Notes: a model not told the origin generated them from the sequence alone. DNA of 64,000 nt from Persicaria tinctoria (GCA_037127255.1 JBANSL010000013.1:61952688-62016687), one strand, 5' to 3'; counted from the first letter of the stretch, positions 1 through 11,560 are shown. Made by a program: numbers and translations.

Positions 1-1040
1 TGAACTACATAAATTAAGATAATCCTAAACAAAAACAATTAACAATAATAATTAAGATAATCTTAAATTACATCTTGTTTATTCAACTTTGTTTCAGGAA
101 TATCCTTAATTAAGAGATCTTCAAATTGACAATTAGTTTTGGGAAAAGTAATTTTTGCTCATATTAGTCAAACTAATTATCTCATTGTTTACTTGCTCAG
201 CATCGGCTTGTACAATTGCAACCGGAAACCATTCAAATGAAACTTTTCAAGTACCAATTTCAAAAGAAATGGGAGAACTCCTTTGATTTCCCAATCATTT
301 AGACAAAAAATATGTTGATATTTTTTTTCTTTTGGATCTCTCATAATCATTTCATCAAACACCTTAAGTGCATCATTAAATCGCAACTCTAACAAAAAAA
401 ATTCAATTATTTGTAATAATCTATGAATTTCAAATATTTTCATCAAACTAATTAGTTTGTGGCCTAAAAGTTTAGATTCGAAACAAAGCAAACAAAAACA
501 GGAATCGGAAGTATCGAAAATCACATATTGGGAAAGAATCAAAACTTACCCGGATGAGAAGATGCTCTGATTCAACAACTGGATCTCCGAATTGAACTCT
601 GGATCGACTCAATTAGAAATCTCGGCAATTGATCTATCATTCAAAAGGTGGCCAGATGGTGTATTCAACAATGACTCAAATCAATTATAGAGAACAAGTC
701 AAGAATTAGGTTTTTCGAAAGAAATTACATGTTTTGCTCGAGCAGTTAATGAATACGATGACTCCTTGATTTCAAATAATCAAAGGGGCTTCGGTAGAGA
801 GGAAGAAGTGGAAACAGTGATTTTCAAGTGACAAACCTTAGATCTGGGCAAAAGTTGCAGACTTGTGAGGAAGGTGAAATGGAGATTATAGAGGCAAGCG
901 ATGGACTATACCAGAAAAGGTAATACCTCCTGGCAATGGAAAAAACTAACTAATCTACTAGAATTTTTTTTAAAAAAAGCCTTTGCTGGGGAATTGACGA
1001 CGACTGCTCTATTAACTTCTAGTATGATCTCTGGTTTGGA
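1..1040. other. AT-rich stretch, no recognised gene
   Basis: I see no gene I can name. A 117-codon open frame on the minus strand (189-542) has a locally plausible segment (LNDWEIKGVLPFLLKLVL) but no family I recognise and no evident splice partners. It may be a decayed gene or transposon exon, or chance. The rest is low-complexity AT-rich sequence. Confidence 0.3.
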
Positions 1041-1239
1041 TCCAACTCTCTCCGGACCATAGCAACAAATATCTCCACTATTAAAGCAAACACAAACTAA
1101 GGAATGAAATCTACCGAAACTTCATTCTGAACTAAGGAATGGAATCTACCGAAACTTCATTCTGAACTACTACCCCATCTCCCTATCACAATAATCAATA
1201 GCATTTGTCAAATGCCAATCCCTAGATATATCTCTCAAG

Positions 1240-1480
1240 ATAGACTTTACTCGCTATGGAGTCGTAATAGTTGGTTCTACTTCATCAGTCAATATGTTGC
1301 ACAACAATAAACACCATACTCAATCAAAATTTCAATGGATCTGGAAACTAGACTGTGCACCTAAAATTCAAGAATTCATATGGAAAATTACCAAGGACGG
1401 ACTACCGACATTGGCAAAATTGATTTTTTTTCAAAATACCGAGAAAAAAATATTTATTTACTGTTCACAACTTAAAATAT
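1240..1480 (+). mobile_element. L1-type LINE fragment, reverse-transcriptase zinc-binding domain
   Basis: The frame through 1294-1450 reads WIWKLDCAPKIQEFIWKI followed by GLPTLAKL. This is the pattern of the plant zf-RVT domain (W..KCPPKIK.FLWR....LPT...L) found after the reverse transcriptase of L1-type LINEs. The upstream frame (about 1240-1290) gives a compatible piece starting DRLYSLWSR. The domain breaks off near 1470, where GC-rich DNA of another kind begins. The matching RNase H domain resumes about 1 kb downstream, so I read both as one LINE interrupted by an insertion. It is a fragment, not a working gene. Confidence 0.55.
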
Positions 1481-1499
1481 AATTACAAAAATGTTCATT

Positions 1500-2420
1500 C
1501 TTGTCGGCCTTTTCTGAAAAACGCGGTCTAAAACCGCATTTCTCGTTAAAATTATCAATTTGAACCGGTTGTCGAAGGAAAATAACATTTTACAATAAAA
1601 ACACGGTTTAAAACTGCGTTTTAGTACTAATTTTGCATAAAACGCGGTTTTAACCCGCGTTTATTTAATAAAAACCAAAAAAAAAAATATGTAAAACGCG
1701 GTTCTAAACCGCGTTTTACGTGTGCATAGTTTCAAGAAAAGGCGTCGGCGGAGAAGATGAACAGAGATGGAGGAAGGACATGCGGTAAGCACCAGCAGGC
1801 GCCAGAGCCCCTCAAGTGCGCCACCGGTCGTCAGCCTCCGACCCCGACCGCGCCTCCCCTCTTTTGCCTCTGTTCTCCGCCTCCCCTCAAGGCGTCGTCT
1901 CCCTCTTTCGCCTTCGTTCTTCGCCTCCCCTACTGTTGGAAGCGGCCTTCGATAAGGAGAGGGAGGGTTCGCTGCCAGCAAGCCCGGGCCGGAGGAAGGA
2001 GGAGAGCCCAGAGTCTGCCATCGCCAGCATTGCCGCCAACGCCATCGCCAACACCTCTGCACCACTGGCGTCGGGGCTTCTTCAATTGGAATCCAATTTG
2101 CGGAGGTTCACTTCTCCTCGACCGGAATCAGACCAGTTTCGGACTCGATTGGACGACGATGGTCTTCGGGAGGCATTGCAGCGGCGATGATCGGACTCGA
2201 TTGGACGACGATGGGTTTTCGGCGAGCCATCGCTGCTGACGAAGGCTTCTCCTCCTTCCTCCGGCCCTAGCCCACGCTCTGCTTCCATCAAACCTCCCTC
2301 TCCCAGTGGCGCACATGAAAGGACTCCAGCGCCGCTGATGCTTGCCCGCCTGTTCCTCCTCCTGCCCTGCACCTCTGTTGATCGGCTTTTCCTGAACATG
2401 TAAAACGCTTTTCTACTCTT
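1500..2420. mobile_element. Unclassified GC-rich element with CGCGG palindromes
   Basis: GC-rich DNA sits between two LINE domains. Its left end carries four imperfect palindromes of the form AAAACGCGGTT..AACCGCGTTTT (1517-1541, 1597-1623, 1638-1662, 1691-1719), and a half copy lies near 2398. The interior has several overlapping open frames in both directions. They are probably a by-product of high GC, because none resembles a known protein. A direct repeat around GGACTCGATTGGACGACGATGG occurs near 2142 and 2192. The layout resembles one end of the MULEs further right, each of which has its own short palindrome family. I found no transposase here and no target-site duplication. Confidence 0.4.
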
Positions 2421-2559
2421 GTTGTGATCACTTGGTGAAGCCTTTAGTTCTTCCGCAATAAAAAAGCTTTTGACGCCATAATCACTAATCCGAAAACAAT
2501 CCTTTCATTCATTTTGGACCACATCTACAATTGGAATTATGCTAAAGAACAAGAAAGGA

Positions 2560-3028
2560 CCTAACAAAACTCACTCTATCACAACCCATTACCACTCAAT
2601 GGAAATCCCATAGAAAAAACTGCAAATGGAGGAAACCGCCTGAGTGTTGGTGTAAACTCAATTTTGATGGTGCTTTTTCCAAAGAAAACTTTCTATCCAT
2701 GTACGGCTTTATCATCCGCAATGCAGATGGATCGATTCTTTTCCCTGAAGCATGCTCCTCCCCCTTATTCCCTGTCCTAGGGTGAGAGTGCTATGGCATG
2801 TGGAAAGGTATCCTTAAAACCAATGAGCTAAACATAAACTCCATTATAATTTGTTTTTTGGTAGGAATAAACTCTATTATAATTGAATGTGATAATCTAA
2901 GCATCATAAATAGTTTGAACAACGGATGCTCCTGCTCTGAAGATATTGAGATGATCCTATCTGACTGTCGTCTATCTCTACGACTCTTCTCGAAATATGA
3001 GATCCATCACACTTTTCGTGAAGCAAAA
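2560..3028 (+). mobile_element. LINE fragment, RNase H domain (broken)
   Basis: From about 2625 the frame gives KWRKPPECWCKLNFDGAF, then MYGFIIRNADG, an in-frame TGA near 2781, ECYGMWKGILKT, and later IIIECDNLSIINSL and FREA. This is the plant RVT_3/RNase H signature (W..P..G..K.N.DGA, G.G.V.R...G, E..A...G, ..E.D....). It is the C-terminal domain of L1-type LINEs. The frame is interrupted by a stop and by the sequence around 2855-2870. It ends abruptly in FREA at about 3025, where element 1 starts, so element 1 seems to have inserted into this LINE. Confidence 0.6.
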
Positions 3029-3290
3029 ATGCCATTTTCTCCCCAAATTTGCAAAAGTGTCCAGGTTATCACCCCCCCCAAACCGGCTATCGCTTGTATT
3101 TTTTGCCAAAAAAAAAATAAAAATAAAATGGAGGCATCATTGCCTACCTAGTAGGAGAGAGGCAAGGCGGGAAGGAGAAGTAGGGGGTTAGTAAAGGCAA
3201 TCCAATCACCATCTCTCTCCCGTTTCAAACCAATACAATAGCAAAGAGAGAGAGAGGGAAACCCATTCATCGGCAGTTGCAGAGACGCCA

Positions 3291-3292
<2 letters not shown>

Positions 3293-3330
<38 letters not shown>
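3293..3330. repeat. (GA)n microsatellite
   Basis: An uninterrupted GA run just inside the left end of element 1. Similar runs occur at about 7766-7784 and, as CT, at 11226-11254. Confidence 0.9.
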
Positions 3331-3332
<2 letters not shown>

Positions 3333-3639
3333 CGGTTGCGGTTTCTTCCTCGACAATTGCATACAGCAAAGGAGAGAGAGCGGGCAAGTCCAGCGTCGCC
3401 GGAAAGGACACAACAGCCACGACCCGACGACATACAGAACAGGTACGCCCTATTACTCTTCTCCTTTTGGTGGTACTGTATGCGGGTGTTGGTCGAGGAA
3501 GCGGTGGGTGAAGGGGTTAGGGCAATGGTGGCCTGAATGGTGGGTCGGGGTGGTGGTTTTCGTGTTTGGAGAATGGTGGGTGGTGGTGGCATGGGTGATT
3601 TTTGGGTATGGAAAGGGGAAATCGGTGGTTAGGGTTTCC

Positions 3640-3980
3640 AATTGGGTGACAGTGGTTTTCGGAATGGGTTAGGGAAATGGTCGGGGAACTATGGATAGGG
3701 GAAATTGGTGGTTTGAGGTTCGAATTGGGTGACAGGGGTTTGACATTGGGTGACAGGGGTTTCCAATTTGGAGAGAAGGGTTTGTAAATTTGTTGTGGTA
3801 GGCGGAATAGGGGAATTGACGAGGTGTGAAAATTGGGATATGTGGATGTCGTAGGTGGCCTATTGAAGGAGGTTTGAGGTATTGGTTATAGGCTTCCGAT
3901 TCATAATGGGTGACATGGGTTTCACCCTGAGTGACAAGGGTAGAGTGACATGGGTTAGTCTGTTAGGTGACAGAGGGAGA
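3640..3980 (+). repeat. Cluster of GGTGACA motifs
   Basis: Seven copies of (G/A)GTGACA(A/T/G)(G) lie in about 340 bases upstream of the DUF1985 gene (near 3645, 3728, 3749, 3909, 3930, 3945, 3966). The same motif, often as TGACACG or TGACATG, recurs in the introns and spacers of element 1 (5357, 5377, 5728, 5908, 5951, 7408-7525, 8689, 8711, 9083, 9104, 10846-10990). I infer binding sites for an element-encoded protein. Confidence 0.6.
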
Positions 3981-4034
3981 TGAATATAGTTTGTAAACTG
4001 ACTTTGATCGTCTGATGGAAATTGCAGGAGAGAA

Positions 4035-7000
4035 ATGGTGAGGACGAAGAATGTGAGCTCGAAGAACAAAGAGCCTGAATACGTAGTCCCCGAAGCTAGG
4101 CACTTCCGGGCCCGGGTGAACCAGGGCTCAAGACTGTCGATGCTGAACAACATCGATGATTATATTGACGCTAGCGACTGGCAGAAGCTGCTTGACTCCC
4201 AGCTGAGTGGGGTTGTGCAGCTGGCGCACAGCGTGAAATTTTCTTCACAAATGGTGCATTATGCACTCCAGCGACAGCTTGCGAGCGATAAGGAGTGGGA
4301 GACGTGGTACCGGATTAAGGGGAAGCTCCGGAGGTTCTCCCTCAAGGAGTTTGCCTTAGTAACCGGTCTGCGGTGCAGTCAACCAACAACTAGTGACATG
4401 GAGGACGACGAGAAAGCTATCAAGGAGTTTTTTGGAAACGAGAAGATGACGGTCGGTGACCTGGAGACCGAGCTGAAGAACTCAATGTTGGTGTTGCGGA
4501 GCCCACGAAGACGATTCAAGCTAGTGCTTCTGTACATTGTGGAAGACGTTTTGTTAGGGGAGGAGCAGAGGAAGGGGCTGCGGAGCTGGATCGTTCGGTT
4601 GGTGGAGAATGTCGATCGATTTTTGGCATTCCCATGGGGGAGGGTCATCTATGCTGCAACACACGTCTCGCTGAACGGCGCCGTAAAGTGCCGGGAGGCT
4701 GAGATAAAGGCAGAAGATCGAAAGAAGCGCAATGGTTATGGCCTGATGGGTTATCCGCTATCCTTTCAGGTAACCTTCTCGACCACACCCATGATCATTT
4801 TGTAATTCATATGCTGAAAATGTATTAATTTGAGTGGGGATGCGGTGCAGATTTGGTTGTTGGAATCCATGCCGAAATGGGGGGTCCGGTTTGCGACGAA
4901 GGTGTCGACGACGGCATTCCCTCGTTGCATGAGATGGACCCTCAAGGACGAGAACCTAGCTTATAAGGATATAACCAGCCGCACTGAAGCTGAGGAAGAG
5001 GAGGCCATAGAGATTGATGATAACCCAATACTCATACCAAAGGAGGCTGAGCTGGAGCTGATGGATGGTTGTGTCTACGATGATGAGAAGTCCGACCCCC
5101 TCTTCGACGACCTAGTTGCACCCTTCCTGACACATTTCGAAGCCCCTGGTGGGAGGCCCCTAAAGACGGGAAGAGGAGGCAATGAGAAGGATGGCTGGGT
5201 GGGGGATGTGGCCAAGACTTTGGAACAAGTTATGGACAAGCTTCAGACAATGTCAACAGGGATGGAGAAGATGGATGAAAAGGTACGCAATTAATTCCCA
5301 ACTATTCATTTTGTGGAGACTCTGGATAACTGTGGTGACTATGGTAAATGGACTCCTGACACGTGAAATTGGACAAGTGACACGTAGTGTAGATAATGAA
5401 CGAATCTGGTATGAAATTAAGGGGGGCCTAGTCTGATATGTGTTTGTTTAGAACTGAATTAGGTGACCTTAGTCTGATATGAAGTGTGAATTAGCAATTA
5501 TTGGGTGTTCATTACTCATGGTGATATGAAGTGTGAATTGTGTTGAATTTTGTGACCTTATGGTGATATGAAGTAAGAATTTTTTCACCTGCAGTTGAAA
5601 TTATTGGAGGTGGTCGTGACTGAGTTGCGGGATGGTCAATGTAAGGGGACGGTCTGGTAAGAAGCAACCGATAAAGAACAAGCTGGAGATGAGAAAAAAT
5701 GGGATGAGTTTGTAAGTTTGTTTTTGCGTGACATGCGTTTCGATGTTTAGTCCTGCTTGAAATCGGGGATGCAATATCAAATGTTAATATGTATTTTACA
5801 GGTCAAACTTGATGTCGGGGACAAGGTAGCTGAAGGTGAATCCCTCAAGGCAGGGGATGGGACGGCAAGAGAGAGCAAGGATGTAAGTTTTTTCTATCAG
5901 TTATTGGTGACACGGACAATATAGTTGCACGACATGAGTAGATCTGTTATGTGACAAGGGATAGTGTCAATCTTAGCTGAAGTTTGATATGTTTGCAGTT
6001 GGGAGAGGTTGGTTTAAAGGGGTCTGGTCCTGATGAAGGGGGAAAGAAAATTGAAGGTGATGAGAGGGCGAAGCCCCGGGTAGCGCAGGTGTATGCATCT
6101 AAGGGGGCGAGGAAGATGAGGAAGGGTGTTGGAGAGGAGCTGTCTCCCCCGGTCAAGAAACCGCGAGCCCAGAAGGTAGCCAGTGTTCCCGCTGATGTTG
6201 TTGAGCTAGGAATGGTGTCAACGACAGACAACGATGCCATGACAAGTTGGGTGGCAAGGTACGTAGCTTATGTGTCTTACTCTCGAATAGACGACGAAGG
6301 TAGATAGTTGAACGTCCACAATACCTGACAGAAACTTACCGTGCGGTGGGGACGTGGAGGTGTGCACGTCACCTTGCGGTGTGGATGTGACGAAGGAGTT
6401 ACTCAACCGCCTGAAGAAACCCCATGATTGGTTTGGAACAGTGGTATGAACACTTGTCACCTTTGAAATTTCCCGTGTCAGGATTTTGGATTGTAATTGC
6501 GGTTCACTTCATGCAGGAGATGGAGGAGTGCTGCTACCTTCTGCGCAAAGCGGTCGCAGACAGAGCGGGTGACATTGGCAGTGGAGCCATCGTTGTCGAT
6601 ACGTGCTTGGTGGGAATTTATCTACCTCGGGAATGGAAGGAGTATAGCGCCAACCCCGAAGCGTACGAGCCTAGTGATGCATTGATGGCGTACTTAGATG
6701 GCGGGTCGCCGAAGCCGTTGGGGCGACCGTGGTCAGGTACGAACCTCATCCTCCTCCCTTTCAACGTCAGGAACAAATATTGGGTTGCCCTTGCAATCGA
6801 TCTTAAGGAGTGGGAGGTCAGGGTGTATGACTGCGACGTCCACATCGTGACGGAACGCCAGCTCCAGCCCCTCTTAATGCTTGTGACAAGCCTCATCCCT
6901 GTCGTCATGCGTGCACACCCCGATCTGAAGGTCAAGTATGTGGATAAGGTCCCCACGCCGTTTGCCATTCACCGGGACAAGAGCCTTCCACAGAACAAGC

Positions 7001-7232
7001 AAAGTTAAGTTGGATGACATGGTTCAATTTCGTTTGATTGGATGTGGAATCGGTGTCCGCGTTCTGACCGATTCTTCCCCATTGCAGCGGTGATTGTGGC
7101 CCGTACACCATTAGATTCATGCCGCTCCTGCTGGAGACCGCCCCGACCTTCGATCGATTGGACGACACGTACATTGAGGCATACCGTCAGATGCTAGCTG
7201 TTGGGGTATTCCATGGTCGACTCGGATGTTAG
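4035..7232 (+). pseudogene. DUF1985 + ULP1-type cysteine protease gene of element 1
   Basis: The gene starts at ATG 4035. Exon 1 (4035-4769) is a DUF1985 domain (about residues 60-220, with WYRIKGKLRRFSLKEFALVTGL and a downstream FPWGR). Further exons, from splice signals and open frame, are about 4851-5282, 5595-5711, 5803-5882, 5999-6259, 6308-6441, 6517-7005 and 7088-7232. The middle exons are charged and disordered. The last two form a ULP1-like papain fold with VYDCD (Asp) and GDCGPY (Cys). The catalytic His position reads KYWVALAI, so His is replaced by Tyr. A TAA interrupts exon 3 near 5659. The donor after KQS at 7005 reads TTAAGT instead of GTAAGT. ULP1 proteases normally act on SUMO conjugates, but this copy should be inactive. 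The DUF1985 half is comparable to VANC anti-silencing proteins. Confidence 0.75.
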
Positions 7233-7790
7233 ACTTTGGAGTTGAACACTTGCTTCCAATCATAACACACTCCTGTAATAGTTGAAGTAAAACATTTGGA
7301 TATTTTGCGAAACTTTCTATTTGTCGAATGTGAACATTTGTATATGTTAGTAGGTATGCGGACATGTTAAACTTGGCAGTGTAGCTACATGTATCTATCC
7401 AATTTGGTGACAAGGTATATGTCGTTAGATGACACGAGGATTAAAAGGGGTGACATGGGTCATTTAGACTATACGTAGGAATATGAGACAGTCAATAGTG
7501 ACACGAAAAAACCTGTCAGGTGACACGTGCATGCAAAGACGGGACCCGATACTGGGACAAAAGAACAAAACGACAATAGAAAAGGAATCTATCAGGGTGG
7601 CAGTTGGTTGCACAGTTACTTTGACCTACTTACAAAAAAATAAAAATAAAAAATAAAAAGAAAATGTTGTGTTCCTCGAAATTAAAAGGTAAAGAAAAGA
7701 AAAGCAAAAGTAACTTGCATTCATTGCAGTTTAGGAATAAAACCACCACCTACACAAGGGAAGGAGAGAGAGAGAGAGAGAGAGACCGAA
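7233..7790. other. Spacer between the convergent genes of element 1
   Basis: There is no coding signal here. The stretch holds five GTGACA-type motifs between 7408 and 7525, an A/T-rich patch and a (GA)9 run at about 7766-7784. The purine-rich DNA at 7740-7910 resembles the left end of the element, and the transposase loses its expected C-terminal part at the same place, so a rearrangement junction may lie here. Confidence 0.5.
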
Positions 7791-7792
7791 TA

Positions 7793-10700
7793 TTAATAGG
7801 AGTGAAGGGAGGTGGTTGTGAAGTGAAGGGAAAGAAGAGAGCCCGTACCGGAGAGGGAGGAAGACGCCGGAGAAGGGAGGAAGACGTCGGAGAAGCCCGT
7901 CCGGGCACACAGGTTCACAACCCAGGTGGAGGACCCTCTGCGGACAGTGTACTCGTGTGCGCTGAGGGCTCTGACATCCATGAATGTTGCCAACGCATAG
8001 CTCGTTTGCAGCTCACCTTGAACGTAATAGCTGACCGTCGACGCCGATTTGGTGCTTTTTTCCCGTCGATCGTAAAACCACTTGGAAACTGTTTCGATGA
8101 CAGCATCAATCAGGGCTGTGATGGGTAAGTCGCGGGGCTCCTTGAACACGGAATTCAGACACTCGGAGTTGTTCGTCGTTAATATATTGTAGCGCATCCC
8201 CAAGAAGTATGCCCGGGCTCAGTTCTGGAATCCAGCCTCTTTCAGGTATTGGCCCGCAGGGGGTGACTGAGCACAAAAATCAGCAAAGTGCTTCTCGAAC
8301 TCTGCCCTCGTGTACGCCTTCGCCACCTTTAAGTACAACGTGTGCAGGCCCGTCACCCCCTTGTACTTAACCCTGGCACTCTGAAATAGATGCCATTGAC
8401 AGGCCTCTTACTTGGCAAACACATAGTGGTCCCTCAAACCTTTGACGATACTTAGATGCCGATCAGAGACAAACATTAAGTCCGGTGTATCCTCGACGAT
8501 ATGTAGCATGTTCTTGAAGAAGAAGCCTCATGACCCGTGATTCTCACCATCGACAATTGCAAACGCGATCGGGTATACACTGTGGTCTGCATCTTGGGTT
8601 GTGGCAAATAGAAGCGTGCCCCTGAACTTCCCTTTCAGGAAACTCCCATCAACTGAAATCACCTGGACATGGATATCGACACCAGCTGGTTAGGTGACAT
8701 GGTTATGTATGTTATGTGACATGCAATATTATAGTACCGACATGGGGTATTACCTTTCGAAGGTAGGGAATCGCCTTGCGCCATACCCCGAAGCTAACAA
8801 AGGCGTACTTGAATCTTTGTGATGCGTCCAGCTCTAACTTAGTACGTATATGTCCCGGGTTAGTCTGCTCCAACATGTGCAGGTATGGAATAATATCTCG
8901 GTAGCTGTCTTTGTCGGTCCCATGCTTCACCTCCCTCGCTGTCAGTCGTGCCCTTCGTGCCTTCCAGTAGCTACACGATACTTCATACTCGGACTTCGTC
9001 ATTTTCTGCACTTGCTCGGGAACGAGGTCCTTTCGAGTCCTGGTGAACCTGCATATAATGGTGTCATGGTGAGTTATGTAATGTGACATGGGGAATAATG
9101 TTGTGTGACATAAATAGTTGTTCGCAACTAAATTAATACTTACGTGGTCACGAGGTTGTGTCCAATCATGTTCGACGTAGCATGTCGGCTATGGTTGTGC
9201 ATCATGCTCAGGTCACATGTATGCTCCTGGACATACTGTCGAATGGACCACATAGTCGTGCGCCGGTAAGTCGACTCCCTTAACATCCATGTGCACTTGC
9301 TGTCCAAACAACCAACTAAATAGGTTTTGTTACACGACCTCTTCACTACAAACTCGAAGCACTTCTGCACTGCAATCCACTTCAGGCAAGTATGCAATTC
9401 TACCTTCGAGGAGTACATTTGTCCCTCCGAAATTTCTGTCAGCTTCCGTCGTGGATCCTGGGTCCGAGGCCTTGCTTTGTCCACCATAGCTTCTACGTTC
9501 TCCATCGATGGTGGGGATGTGCTGGACCTAGGAACCCGATCTTCAAGTTCCCTAATCACCTCCTCCTCAACTTCGTCCCCCTCCGTCGACGCCCTCATAC
9601 CCGGGTCTTCCTCATAATCCTCCCAGTCATAATAATCCCAATCTTCTTCCCTCTTCACTTCGGAATCGAAGTCCTCCTCCTCCTTCTCCTCACTGCTAAT
9701 GGCTATGAGATCCACCCCCTTATACTTGTCACCTTCACATTTTACCGTGTCATCTGGAGAGGAGTCCGTGTCACCCAAGTGGATAACATCTAGACCATCA
9801 CACCTGTCACCCTCAAGAATATCCATGTCACCAGTTCCAACCCCTATGTCAGCTGCGTGCTCTTGGCTCTTCCCTATCACCCTACCCAACTGGATCATTT
9901 CCGGACCTTTACCCTTGTCACCTACACTCTTAAGCTTTTCACCGGTTCCAAACCCGCTATCAGTAGCGTCCTCCTGTCTCTTCCCTATCACCTCATCCAT
10001 GTGGTTCGACTCTGGACATTTACCCTTGTCACCTTCAAAAATACGTTTGTCACCAGTTCCAAAACCCATTTCAGTAACGTGATACTGCCTCTTCCCTATG
10101 ACCTCAACCAAGAGGATCACCTCCGGACCCTTACCTTTGTCTCCTTCACATATATCTTTGTCACCCTTTCCAAACCCCGTGTCAACATTGTTTTTCACCC
10201 TTATATCGTTGCTCATCCCTATTGACTGGCTAACCCCTCCTCCACCATATAACCCCACATCTACAACCATAGGGTTTGGTTGTGGCTTACCTTTGTCACC
10301 TTCACATATATCTTTGTCACCCCTTCCAAACCCCGTGTCAACATTATTTTTCACCCTTATATCGTTGCTCATCCCTATTGACTGGCTAACCCCTCCTCCA
10401 CCATATAACCCCACATCTACAACCATAGGGTTTGGTTGTGGCTTACCTTCTGCCTCCAGCTCGACCACCTTTTAAGAGTTACGAGGCCCACTCAAGCATT
10501 CTTCCCCGACGCCGGGTTGTGGTACTTGAAGGCTCTCTTTCACCACTGGACCAACATATATCGCCATGGGCCATGGATGTTCCCCAAACTTCGAGTTGAG
10601 AAACTTAAAAGCCTCAAGGTCGTCATCATCACCTATCGTTATCGGATGACCCGCTTCTTCCCCCTTTGGCATGTAAGACAACCGCCAATCTTCATATGAA

Positions 10701-10909
10701 CAATCATGGCCGACCTTGAGCCTCAACAGTTGAGTCAGAGAGGCGAAGTCGATGCCCTCTTCAATTATCACATTCTTCCGCTCTGTTTCACCAGAATACA
10801 CCCACCCCACACCATCGAACAACCAACGACCGTTGAAGTTGAGAGTGACACAGATACCTCTTTGACACGGAAGTTTACATGACGAGAAATAGGAGAGAAG
10901 CCTACCCAT
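7793..10909 (-). pseudogene. MULE transposase gene of element 1 (decayed)
   Basis: The gene reads from 10909 leftwards. Residues 1 to about 120 look like the plant MuDR PB1-like N-terminal region. A long acidic repeated linker follows, with copies of GDK/EGDKGK. Then come a MuDR DNA-binding domain (9140-9500; C, C, H, H in YLVGCLDSKCTW and EHTCDLSMMH), and after introns near 9050-9145 and 8680-8757 the MULE catalytic domain (ISVDGSFLKGKFRGTLL, FVSDRH, NNSECLNSVFK), giving a D-D-E triad. In-frame stops are a TAA at 10472, a TGA after ENHGS, a TAA after YVFAK and a TGA after AGFQN. The C-terminal SWIM zinc finger of the family is missing, and the frame runs into purine-rich DNA near 7900. It would bind and cut element ends if intact. 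It is clearly inactive here. Confidence 0.75.
10130..10441 (-). repeat. In-frame tandem duplication in the transposase linker
   Basis: Two nearly identical 156-bp units (52 codons each, containing KPQPNPMVVDVGLYGGGG and DTGFG.GDKDICEGDKG) lie head to tail. The reading frame is kept. The GDK codons repeat the GGTGACAAGG motif that is also dispersed in non-coding parts of the element. Confidence 0.85.
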
Positions 10910-11225
10910 TGCAACTGAGAATTAGGGTTTCTCAGATACCTCTTTGACACGGAAGTTTACAAACACTGACACGAACGAATAAAGAGCCCGACACGTACTC
11001 AGCAACTGGACCTTAATGCGGATGGGTTATTCTCCAATGGTGGCCTTCTTCTCCAGCTCTCTTGTCCATGGGAAGACCGAAACTGATGGCCTCTCTCCTC
11101 CTCTCCTATTAGACTTTAAAAATGGAGGGAAAGCCTTTCCTATCACCTTTACAAATATGTCAATGATGACCTCCTCTCTCTCCAATTTTGGCGCCAAAAT
11201 CCCCCACCAAATCCGATGTCCCATC

Positions 11226-11254
11226 TCTCTCTCTCTCTCTCTCTCTCCTTGGGA
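11226..11254. repeat. (CT)n microsatellite
   Basis: A CT run near the right end of element 1, mirroring the GA run at its left end. Confidence 0.85.
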
Positions 11255-11436
11255 CAACCTGCAACCGGCTTAGCACTTTGCCCATCCTATTTGCACTAAT
11301 ACCACATATGGTAGTTTTGCAAATTTTCCAAAAAGGTGGTATTTTTGCAAACCCACAAAAAAAGATGTATATTTGTGCAAACGAAATTGCTATATGTACG
11401 GTCAAAATCTCGCCGATTACACGGAATGACATCGTA

Positions 11437-11560
11437 ATTGCAGAGTTTGCATTCGCGATCGAAAAAATCAAAAGCGCAATCGCGCAGTGTGGATGCACGG
11501 ACAGAAAGGCGCACGCAGACTGCGGATCTGCGGTTTCTGGCACGCGCATGCGCACTTCGA
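11437..11560. repeat. Left subterminal CG-rich repeats of element 2
   Basis: The stretch contains GCATTCGCGATCG (near 11450), GCGCAATCGCGCAG (near 11477) and two TGCGGAT/CTGCGG units (near 11520-11535). The same words recur inverted at the right end. They lie about 170-270 bases upstream of a TATA box (CTATAAAATC near 11708), so they may be both promoter and transposase sites. Confidence 0.55.

Larger units (their letters stand above)
3040..11350. mobile_element. Element 1: VANDAL/Kaonashi-like MULE
   Basis: This is a Mutator-like element with two convergent genes: a DUF1985-ULP1 protease gene on plus (4035-7232) and a MULE transposase gene on minus (10909 to about 7793). Such ULP1-carrying MULEs without long terminal repeats are known as Kaonashi elements, and DUF1985 is the domain of the VANC proteins of Arabidopsis VANDAL elements. 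Ends are approximate. The left end has TTTGCAAAAGTGTCC plus a C-run (3042-3080), and the right end read inward is GGGTTTGCAAAAATACCACC (near 11330-11352). I could not find a convincing target-site duplication. GA/CT microsatellites lie near both ends and in the centre. Both genes contain stops, so this copy is not autonomous. Confidence 0.7.

Noticed and set aside
1661..2399. Several overlapping open frames of 60-160 codons on both strands
   Set aside because: High GC makes long frames in every phase. None has a recognisable domain or consistent splice signals.
3148..3672. Ser/Leu- and Arg/Glu-rich frames over the GA repeat
   Set aside because: They are translations of a microsatellite.
9289..10475. 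Plus-strand frames rich in Ser-Pro
   Set aside because: They are antisense shadows of the repeated transposase linker.
11353..11420. GTGCAAACGAAATTGC as continuation of the LINE RNase H (ANE/ANK motif) after element 1
   Set aside because: The agreement is only a few residues and the frame beyond is not RNase H-like.
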